Assembly (NCBI RefSeq): GCF_024138145.1
Contig: NZ_CP099997.1
Coordinates: 3,449,192-3,513,191, forward strand
Length of the DNA stretch: 64,000 nucleotides
Origin: Natronosalvus halobius
GTDB taxonomy: Archaea; Halobacteriota; Halobacteria; Halobacteriales; Natrialbaceae
Direction of reading: 5' to 3'
In this document: piece after piece, positions 37,608-44,466 of the stretch
Layout of the letters: every line of letters starts with the position of its first letter
Numbering within the stretch: position 1 is the first letter of the stretch
The notes under the pieces: generated by a model
Told to the model about the DNA's origin: nothing
Database searches by the model: none
What the model saw: the letters and a program-made list of their open reading frames with translations, nothing else
Program-made: the position numbers and the translations under genes

Positions 37608-39779
37608 ATGAGCCACGACGACTTCCCGACGGACCGCCCCGCGGTGGTGACCTGCGGGTTGCCCTACGCCAACGGCGACCTGCACATCGGCCACCTCCGT
37701 GGGTACATCGGCGCCGACGCGTTCAACCGCGCTCTCGAGACGCTGGGCCAGGAGACGGCCTACGTCAGCGGGTCGGATATGCACGGCACGCCGATCGCCG
37801 TCACCGCCGAAAAGGAGGGCGTCGACCCAGAGGAGTTCGCCCTGCGATTTCACGAACGGTACCTGGAGACGTTCCCGAAGTTCGACGTCGACTTCGACAA
37901 CTACGGCCACACCCACGACGAGACGAACGTCGAACTCACCCAGGAGATCGTTCGCACGTTAGACGAGGAAGGCTACGTCTACGAAGACGAGGTGCTCGTC
38001 GCCTACGACCCGAAAGCCGACGACTACCTGCCCGATCGCTACGTCGAGGGCACCTGCCCCTACTGCGGCGCGAAGGCCCGCGGCGACGAGTGCGACGAGG
38101 GCTGTCAGCGCCACCTCGAGCCGGGCGAGATCGAGAACCCGACGAGCGTCCGCACGGGGAACCCGGCGGAGTACCGCGAGCGCACCCACAAGTTCTTCCG
38201 TGTCTCGGAGTTCGCCGACTACCTGACGGAGTTCCTGGACGGCCTCGAGGGCACCGACAACGCCCGCAACCAGCCTCGCCAGTGGATCGAGGAGGGGCTC
38301 CAGGACTGGTGTCTCACCCGTGACATGGAGTGGGGGATCGACTATCCGGAGACGGATACCGAAAACGGTGACGGCGACGGCGACGGCGACGTCGAGGACA
38401 TCGTCCTCTACGTCTGGGTCGACGCACCGATCGAGTACATCTCGAGTACGAAGCAGTACACGGAACGCGTCGGGAGCGACGAGTACGACTGGGAGCGCGT
38501 GTGGAAAGACGACGGGGAGATCGTCCACGTCATCGGTCGAGACATCATCCAGCACCACACCGTCTTCTGGCCGGCGATGCTCGAGGGGTCCGGCTACAAC
38601 GCCCCGCGAGCGGTGGCCGCGACGGGCTTCATCACCATCGACGGCAAGGGACTCTCGACCAGCCGGAACCGTGCGATCTGGGCCAGGGAGTACCTCGAGG
38701 AGGGCTTTCACCCCGACCTCCTGCGGTACTACCTGACGACGACCGGCGGGCTCCAGCAGGACATCGACTTCACCTGGACGGCCTTCCAGGAGAAGGTCAA
38801 CGGCGAGCTCGTGGGTACCATCGGCAACTTCTGGTACCGCTCGCTGCTATTCGCCCAGCGAAATTTCGAGGGGACGCCCGAGGCAGACGTATCCGGGGAA
38901 GTCGAAGAGCGCATCGAGGGCGCCATCGGCGAGCTCCGCGAGGCGGTCAACGACTACTCCCTCCGCAACGTCGGCCTCGCGGCGACCCGACTCGCCCAGT
39001 TCGGCAACGAGTACATCCAGCGCAACGAGCCCTGGAAGCTCGAGGACGGCGACCCCGAGCAGGCTCAGGTCATCCGCGACTGCGTCCAGATCGCGAAGGC
39101 CGTCGGCGTCCTGCTCGAACCGATCGCCCCCGGCAAGGCTCAGGCGCTCTGGGAACAACTCGGCGAGGACGGCGCCGTCGCGGACGCCCACCTCGAGGAC
39201 GCCCTCGAGGCGCCGCCGCGGACCTTCGGGGAACCCAGCGAACTCTTCGAGAAGATCGAGGACGAGCGCGTCGACGAACTCGAGACGACGCTCGAGGAGA
39301 AGATTGCGGCGGCTGCTGAAGACCCGGATGCGGACGAAGGTGAGGAATCCACAACCGAAAGTGACGTGGCGAGTGAGGGTGACAACGGTGATATGAGCGA
39401 CGCAGACGCCACGGAAGCGGACGCAAACGCTGACACCGACGACCTCGAACCCCTGCTCGAGGATCGAATCGGCTTCGAGGACTTCCAGGACCTGGACATC
39501 CGCGTCGGCCGGATCGAGGCCGCTGAGGGTATCGAGGGCGCCGACGACCTGGCTCGCCTCGAGGTCGACATCGGCTTCGAGACCCGCCAGATCGTCGCCG
39601 GGATCAAGCGACTCCACGACCTCGAGTCGCTGCCGGGGACGAAGTGCGTCCTGCTGGCGAACATGGAACCCGCCGAACTGTTCGGCGTCGAGTCGAACGG
39701 TATGATCCTCGCGGCTGGCGAGGAGGCGGACCTGCTGACGACCCACGGCGACGCCACACTCGGCGAGAAGATCCGGTAG
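37608..39779 (+). CDS. metG: Methionyl-tRNA synthetase with fused tRNA-binding domain
   Basis: Charges tRNA-Met (723 aa). HIGH is at residues 26-29 (DLHIGHLRG), a zinc knuckle CPYCGAKARGDECDEGC lies near 150, and the KMSKS loop is KGLSTSRNR (about 346). Within about residues 540-620 a hyperacidic, T/D/E-rich linker joins the catalytic part to a C-terminal EMAP-II/Trbp-like OB fold (FEDFQDLDIRVGRIEAAEGI). ATG 37608 is the start; the in-frame extension upstream is built of the 11-bp repeat and is not coding. Confidence 0.96.
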   Translation: MSHDDFPTDRPAVVTCGLPYANGDLHIGHLRGYIGADAFNRALETLGQETAYVSGSDMHGTPIAVTAEKEGVDPEEFALRFHERYLETFPKFDVDFDNYGHTHDETNVELTQEIVRTLDEEGYVYEDEVLVAYDPKADDYLPDRYVEGTCPYCGAKARGDECDEGCQRHLEPGEIENPTSVRTGNPAEYRERTHKFFRVSEFADYLTEFLDGLEGTDNARNQPRQWIEEGLQDWCLTRDMEWGIDYPETDTENGDGDGDGDVEDIVLYVWVDAPIEYISSTKQYTERVGSDEYDWERVWKDDGEIVHVIGRDIIQHHTVFWPAMLEGSGYNAPRAVAATGFITIDGKGLSTSRNRAIWAREYLEEGFHPDLLRYYLTTTGGLQQDIDFTWTAFQEKVNGELVGTIGNFWYRSLLFAQRNFEGTPEADVSGEVEERIEGAIGELREAVNDYSLRNVGLAATRLAQFGNEYIQRNEPWKLEDGDPEQAQVIRDCVQIAKAVGVLLEPIAPGKAQALWEQLGEDGAVADAHLEDALEAPPRTFGEPSELFEKIEDERVDELETTLEEKIAAAAEDPDADEGEESTTESDVASEGDNGDMSDADATEADANADTDDLEPLLEDRIGFEDFQDLDIRVGRIEAAEGIEGADDLARLEVDIGFETRQIVAGIKRLHDLESLPGTKCVLLANMEPAELFGVESNGMILAAGEEADLLTTHGDATLGEKIR

Positions 39780-39963
39780 GTTCACTGCCTCGAGGGGAAC
39801 CGACCCGACCTGAGCGTTCGTATTTTTGCAGGATACAGGAAGTGCGGAGTGCTGACGACAGAATCGGGCGCTTGCTGAACCAGCTCACCTGCTCGAGACC
39901 AGAATCGGGTGGGCGTACTCGAGTAACGAGGCGGTTATACCGTCTCGACGTTTACCCTCCGCA

Positions 39964-40416
39964 ATGAGTGCGAAGGAAGCCGGGACGGAAGAGCCAATTA
40001 CGATCCTGCTGGTCGAACCGAACCCGGGCGATACGCGACTCTTCACAGAATCGTTGCACGAGGCGAAACTCGCGAACCGTCTGTACACAGTGACCAACGG
40101 CGAAGACGCGCTCGATTTCCTCTATCAGCGGGGGGAGTACGAATCGAACTCCTGCCCGGACCTCATCTTGCTCGAGCCGCAGTTGCCGGGGAAAAGTGGA
40201 ATGGAGATCCTCTCGGAACTGAACGACGAGCCGGTGCTCGCCGAAATTCCGGTCGTCGTCCTCACGGGGTCGGACGCCGAAGAGGACATCGTCAAGTCCC
40301 AGGACGTCGACGCGGACCACTACATCCAGAAACCGGTTGCCCCGGACGACTTCTTCCAGTTCGTCCGCTCGATCGAGGACTTCTGGTTCGCGATCGTGCA
40401 GGAACCGACCAGCTAG
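39964..40416 (+). CDS. Receiver-domain protein with altered phosphorylation site
   Basis: A 150-aa stand-alone CheY-like domain. The first acidic pocket reads LLVEPNPGD (E18-P19 instead of two acids), and the phosphoacceptor is E71 (LILLEPQLPGKSG) instead of Asp. T in VVLTGSD and the lysine in YIQKPVAP remain. It is therefore probably not phosphorylated and may act as a constitutive-on or protein-interaction module. Similar E-bearing receivers appear to be a recurrent haloarchaeal family. No kinase is adjacent. Confidence 0.85.
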   Translation: MSAKEAGTEEPITILLVEPNPGDTRLFTESLHEAKLANRLYTVTNGEDALDFLYQRGEYESNSCPDLILLEPQLPGKSGMEILSELNDEPVLAEIPVVVLTGSDAEEDIVKSQDVDADHYIQKPVAPDDFFQFVRSIEDFWFAIVQEPTS

Positions 40417-40496
40417 GGCCGAGGTCGCTCTCCTGGTGTCGCTGTTGGATGCTTCACCACTCGAGGTTCCGTCCACCGCTCGTCCTCATCGTTCGT

Positions 40497-40591
40497 CGCA
40501 CGTCCTCGTTCTCGACGCACGTCCTCGTTCTCGACGCACGTCCTCGTTCTCGACGCACGTCCTCGTTCTCGTCGCACGTCCTCGTTGCTCG
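40497..40591. repeat. 19-bp tandem repeat, about 5 copies
   Basis: CGCACGTCCTCGTTCTCGA is repeated three times perfectly, then once with one change, then a diverged copy ending near 40591. A 19-bp unit is not codon-multiple, so it is non-coding. It lies between the receiver gene and the acidic-protein operon. Confidence 0.85.
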
Positions 40592-40654
40592 TCTTCAACG
40601 TTCGTCGCTCGTCGGCGGATAGCACACGCAAGGCCAAATGACACGGGCGAGATC

Positions 40655-40664
40655 ATTGTATATC
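40655..40664 (+). promoter_or_regulatory. TATA-like element of the acidic-protein operon
   Basis: TTGTATATCC is centred about 21 nt before the ATG at 40680, slightly closer than usual, and points to a leaderless or nearly leaderless mRNA. Confidence 0.4.
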
Positions 40665-40679
40665 CTCACGGATACTATC

Positions 40680-41810
40680 ATGGTCGCCCAGAAACACAGT
40701 CGAGATGACAGGCCGTCCGGCGAGCGCGAGACTTCGAGGGGTGATGTCGGCCGTGATCCGTCGGCCGTCACCGTCGCCGAGGAGGGTGACGAACCCAGGA
40801 CGCTCCTACCGGACGGCGGCGAAGCAGAGGCAGACGACTCTTCCGGGTCCGACGACGGAGCCGCAGATTCCGAAGACGGCGAGGACTCGAGTGACGCGAC
40901 GGACGAGTCCGAAAGCGCCGACGAAGCAACTGACGACGGAGAACCCGACGAATCCGAGGATCAGGACGGTTCGGCTGACGACGAAGCGTCCGAGAACGAT
41001 GACGGTGGAGGCGACGAAGCTGAGGAGGGTGACGACGAGAGCGAAGACGGCGAGGAGAGCGAGGACGGCGAAGAAGCAGACGAAGAAGAGGAAGCCGGGG
41101 ACGAGGAAGAAGCGGACGACGAGAGCGAGGAACCCGGCGAAGAACACGACCGCGACGCCGAGGAGGTCTACGAGAGCGAGGACGCCACCGGCGTCGCTCA
41201 CCTCGACCTGGACGGCCTCTTTCTGGACGTCCTCGGTCTCGAGGTGAACCTGAACGAAGTGACCCTCGACGTCTCGGCCCGACCGGGCGACAACAACTTG
41301 CTCGGTAACCTGCTGTCGTCGGTAACCGGCCTCCTCGATGGCCTGGGGTCGCCGCTCGAGAGCATCTCGAACGCTCTCGGGAAGATCCCTGGTGGTCTCA
41401 AGAGCGCCGCGACCGGTCTCCTGGGCGGGCTTCGGGACCGACTCGGCGGACTTCTGCCCGGAATCGGTTCGGGCGAGGGCGAGGGTGAGGACGACGGTGA
41501 CGAGGAAGCCGAAGACAGCGAGGAAAGCGAGGGCGGTGTCCTCTCCTCGATCGCCGACTGGTTCCGCGGCCTCGGCCGTTCGATCGTCGACACGCTTCGC
41601 AACCCGCTCGAGCGAGTCATCTCTTCGCTGCCGATCGAGCAGGTGCTCGCGACGATCGTCCAGACGGTTCTCGAGCAGGTGATCGAACGGATGGAAGCCG
41701 CATCGGAAGGCGACGGTGACGAGAGCGCCGAGGAATCGGATGACGAAGAGGGGAGTCAAGACCAGGAACAGGAGCAGGACCAGGAGCAGGAAGCGGAGGC
41801 AACTGCATGA
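40680..41810 (+). CDS. Hyperacidic protein 1 with amphipathic segments
   Basis: Not recognised; 376 aa. Residues about 40-165 are almost only D, E, S, G and A with no hydrophobic residues. Then comes an island (about 165-255): HLDLDGLFLDVLGLEVNLNE, a segment resembling LLGNLLSSVTGLLDGLGS and further leucine/glycine-rich amphipathic helices. A second acidic patch is followed by helix SIADWFRGLGRSIVDTLRNP and SSLPIEQVLATIVQTVLEQ, and a glutamine/glutamate tail. There is no signal peptide. It overlaps the next gene by 4 bp. A role as scaffold or membrane-surface protein is inference. Confidence 0.75.
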   Translation: MVAQKHSRDDRPSGERETSRGDVGRDPSAVTVAEEGDEPRTLLPDGGEAEADDSSGSDDGAADSEDGEDSSDATDESESADEATDDGEPDESEDQDGSADDEASENDDGGGDEAEEGDDESEDGEESEDGEEADEEEEAGDEEEADDESEEPGEEHDRDAEEVYESEDATGVAHLDLDGLFLDVLGLEVNLNEVTLDVSARPGDNNLLGNLLSSVTGLLDGLGSPLESISNALGKIPGGLKSAATGLLGGLRDRLGGLLPGIGSGEGEGEDDGDEEAEDSEESEGGVLSSIADWFRGLGRSIVDTLRNPLERVISSLPIEQVLATIVQTVLEQVIERMEAASEGDGDESAEESDDEEGSQDQEQEQDQEQEAEATA

Positions 41811-42313
41811 CCGACGACACACTGACCCAACGCGTCGACGTGGACGAGATCATCGACGGCATCGACTTCGAATCGCTGCTCGAGGGTACCTCCCTCGAGG
41901 ACGAGTTCGACTCGGAGGAACCGATCGGGCCCGAGTTAGGCGGGCTCATCGGTGCGACGGTCGGCAGGACGGTCGGCAAGGAGGTTGGCCGACTGCTCGG
42001 TGACGTCATCGTGGATTCGATCCTCGAGAGCGACGAGGAGGAATCCGAGGAGACAGATGACGGTGACGAGTCAGCCGAAGACGAGAGCGAATCGGACGAG
42101 GCGGCCGACGGTGAGAACGGCGAGGACGATGGCGAAGATGGCGAATCCGACGAGGAGTCGACGGGTGAGGAAGAGGGTGAAGAGAGCAGTGAGGGCGGCG
42201 AAGACAGCGATGACGGCGAAGAAACCGAGGGCAACGAAGACGGCGAGAGTAGCGAGGATAGCGAAGACAACGAGGACGAAGCCGACGACACTGACGAAAA
42301 TGACGAGTCGTGA
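41807..42313 (+). CDS. Hyperacidic protein 2 with glycine-zipper segment
   Basis: 168 aa, not recognised. The N-terminal half (about 1-75) has a short domain: DEIIDGIDFESLLEGTSL, then ELGGLIGATVGRTVGKEVG, a glycine-zipper-like repeat with G every four residues. The rest (about 78-168) is a D/E/S/G polyanion tail with almost no other residues. It is translationally coupled to gene 1 (ATGA). Its N-terminal domain resembles that of the next gene. Confidence 0.72.
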   Translation: MTDDTLTQRVDVDEIIDGIDFESLLEGTSLEDEFDSEEPIGPELGGLIGATVGRTVGKEVGRLLGDVIVDSILESDEEESEETDDGDESAEDESESDEAADGENGEDDGEDGESDEESTGEEEGEESSEGGEDSDDGEETEGNEDGESSEDSEDNEDEADDTDENDES

Positions 42314-42418
42314 CGCCCCTTCCGCGCTCGACGGACGACTCGAGGGCAACTGCCACTCGAAGTGCGACAACGAAAGAAGCGGACCGATAGCCGTCGCGTC
42401 GGCCACGGAGGGATCTAA

Positions 42419-43171
42419 ATGAGCGACGACCCCACACTGCAGGAGATCGTCGTCGAGGAAGCTCTCGACTACGTCGACATCGAGTCAGTCATCAACGGAG
42501 ACGGTATCGGTGACGAGGTCGAGGCCGGCGAAATCGGCGCCGCCGCCGGCGCCCGAATCGGCGAGCGGTTCGGTCGCTCGATCGGCGAACGCTTCGGCAG
42601 GGCGATCCAGGAGACGGCTACCGACGCGATGGAGGAGGGCCTGAGCCTCCGTTCGTTCCTCGAGGAACTCGTCGTGTCGCTCCGGAACGCGATCGCCGCC
42701 TGGCTCGAGGAGTTCGGCCAGGAGGGGCTGGCCGAGCGGGTTGCCGCCGGTGAAGTGGGAGGCGACGCAGAAGGGGAGAGCGTTCCCGGCGACGAGCTGG
42801 AGGAGTCCGGCGAGGGTGAGGGGGCGGACGAATCCGACGACTCTACGACCGGGGAAGGAGAACCCGATTCGGACGAAGAAGGAGAAACAGAAACGGAAAT
42901 GGAAACGGAAACGGAATCGGACGAGGGCGGCGAGACAGAAACAGACGAGGATAGCGAAACCGAAACGGACACCGAAGCGATCGTCGAGAACGGTCCACCC
43001 TCCCTCGACACCCTCGAAGATCTGCGCCGGGAAACTCTCGAGGACGTCCTGGAGATGCTCTCCTATCGGGACCTCCAGTCGGTCGCGAAGGACGTCGACG
43101 TGAAGGCAAACCTCAAAGGCGCGGAGATGCGCGAGCAAATCGTCGACGCCGTGCTCGAGGAGGAGACCTGA
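42419..43171 (+). CDS. Hyperacidic protein 3: glycine-zipper domain plus SAP-like C-terminus
   Basis: 250 aa, not recognised. Residues about 1-65 repeat the design of the gene before (VDIESVINGDGIGDEVEAGE, then GAAAGARIGERFGRSIGERF). A helical part LRSFLEELVVSLRNAIAAWL follows, then an acidic E/T linker (about 120-195). The C-terminal 50 residues (LEDLRRETLEDVLEMLSYRD ... DVKANLKGAEMREQIVDAVL) form two helices like SAP/Rho-N DNA- or RNA-binding motifs. The SAP assignment is tentative. Confidence 0.7.
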   Translation: MSDDPTLQEIVVEEALDYVDIESVINGDGIGDEVEAGEIGAAAGARIGERFGRSIGERFGRAIQETATDAMEEGLSLRSFLEELVVSLRNAIAAWLEEFGQEGLAERVAAGEVGGDAEGESVPGDELEESGEGEGADESDDSTTGEGEPDSDEEGETETEMETETESDEGGETETDEDSETETDTEAIVENGPPSLDTLEDLRRETLEDVLEMLSYRDLQSVAKDVDVKANLKGAEMREQIVDAVLEEET

Positions 43172-43192
43172 CCGGAACGGAGCGTACCACTC

Positions 43193-44413
43193 ATGACGAC
43201 AGAAACCGACGACCGTATCACGACGCTATTGACCGATGCTCGAGCGGCGCTCGACGACCTCGGCATCCGAGAGACGGCGGACGAAAGCGATGTGGACGAG
43301 GAGGACGATGGTGACGGCGATGACGAGGTTCGACCGCTCGAACTGACCGCTGACCTCGAAGACGGCGCCCAGGACGGCCTTCCGGAGCCGATTACGTCTA
43401 CCGACCTACCGTCGCTCGCGGAGGAAGCACACGAACTCGTCGAGGAGGGCGACGTCCAGTCGCTGCTCGAGCGCGTCGGCCTGGATACACTCCCCGACGG
43501 CTCCACCCCGTCGTCGCTTCCCGAGGCGATTGCGAACGGCGATCCCGGCCAGGTCGCCACGTTGCGAGCCCTCCAACGATTGGCCTCGCTCGCCGACCCC
43601 GATCCCAATTCGGATTCGGATACAGATTCCGACCTGGACGATGCGGACTCGCTCGAGGAGACGGTGCTGGATCTGTACGGCCTCCTCACGAAGAGCGTCG
43701 CAGTCGAGACGGATGACGAGGAGGCTAGCGGGGCCGACACCGATGCGAGCGAAGATACCGCGGAATCCGACGAAGGGGAGGGTGAAGCGGCTGTAGACGA
43801 AGACGAGATGGACGAAGACGAGATGGACGAAGACGAGATGGACGAAGACGAGATGGACGAAGACGAGATGGACGAAGACGAGATGGACGAAGACGAGATG
43901 GACGAAAGTGAGGAGTCCGAGAGCGAGGAGTCCGAGAGCGAACCAGCGGGAGCTACCGACGAGATTGACGAGGCCGACGAGATTGACGAGGACGACGAGA
44001 CTGGCGGCGACGGCGACCTCGAGGACTCCATTTCGTCCGCGCTCAAGGATGCAGTCGGCGGGTTCGGTGACGAGGTCGAATCCCTGAAGGCAGGGCTCGA
44101 GGCGGCGGGTCTCGGTGACGACGAGGAGGCGGATGCCAAGGACGAAGCAGATCCCGAGGACGAGGAGGCGAATGGAGACGATACCGACGAGGGGGACGGC
44201 GTTGAAGAAGAGGAGGCCGACGAGACGGCCGAAGAAGTTGAAGACGAAGACGAAGACGACGGCCTCCTGGACACCGGAGACGACACTCGCCTCGGCGACT
44301 CGAGCGGCGGCCGCAGGCGCGGAACGATGTACTCGACCGTCGCCCGCTCGCCGTCGAAACGTTCGGACATGAAGGCGACAACCCGTCACTCGACGATGCC
44401 GAAACGAAACTGA
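43193..44413 (+). CDS. Hyperacidic protein 4 with DEDEM repeats and basic tail
   Basis: 406 aa, not recognised. A small helical N-terminal domain (about 1-165) is followed by a D/E-rich stretch with seven perfect DEDEM repeats (about residues 202-236). The segment DLEDSISSALKDAVGGFGDE is an amphipathic helix. A second polyanion region (about 305-360) leads into a sharply basic, S/T/R-rich tail of about 35 residues that includes RRRGTMYSTVARSPSKRSD and RHSTMPKRN. The strand, spacing (22 bp after the previous stop) and composition make it part of the same operon. Confidence 0.72.
   Translation: MTTETDDRITTLLTDARAALDDLGIRETADESDVDEEDDGDGDDEVRPLELTADLEDGAQDGLPEPITSTDLPSLAEEAHELVEEGDVQSLLERVGLDTLPDGSTPSSLPEAIANGDPGQVATLRALQRLASLADPDPNSDSDTDSDLDDADSLEETVLDLYGLLTKSVAVETDDEEASGADTDASEDTAESDEGEGEAAVDEDEMDEDEMDEDEMDEDEMDEDEMDEDEMDEDEMDESEESESEESESEPAGATDEIDEADEIDEDDETGGDGDLEDSISSALKDAVGGFGDEVESLKAGLEAAGLGDDEEADAKDEADPEDEEANGDDTDEGDGVEEEEADETAEEVEDEDEDDGLLDTGDDTRLGDSSGGRRRGTMYSTVARSPSKRSDMKATTRHSTMPKRN
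43796..43900 (+). repeat. 15-bp tandem repeat, 7 perfect copies
   Basis: GACGAAGACGAGATG is repeated seven times without a change, encoding DEDEM x 7. Perfect copies suggest recent expansion by slippage or strong recent homogenisation. Confidence 0.95.
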
Positions 44414-44466
44414 GCCCGTCGATCGATCCAACAGGTACACGTCGGTGGGTCCACTTTGGGCGGCTA

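Larger units (their letters stand above)
40417..40679. other. Region with 19-bp tandem repeats before the acidic-protein operon
   Basis: The region holds the 19-bp repeat array at 40497-40591 and a TATA-like TTGTATATCC (40655-40664) ahead of the ATG at 40680. I see no gene. Confidence 0.5.

Noticed and set aside
40806..41822. Long open frame on the minus strand across the first acidic gene
   Set aside because: It is the reverse complement of D/E-rich codons and reads as V/F/L/R strings. The plus-strand frame has overlap coupling and ordered islands, so this is a shadow.
43063..44370. Serine-rich minus-strand frame over acidic protein 4
   Set aside because: It mirrors the GAC/GAG repeats; poly-serine runs are a compositional artefact. 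The coupled plus-strand gene order decides.
40680..44413. Gas-vesicle operon
   Set aside because: Acidic tails alone are not diagnostic. No GvpA/GvpN/GvpF-like sequence is present.
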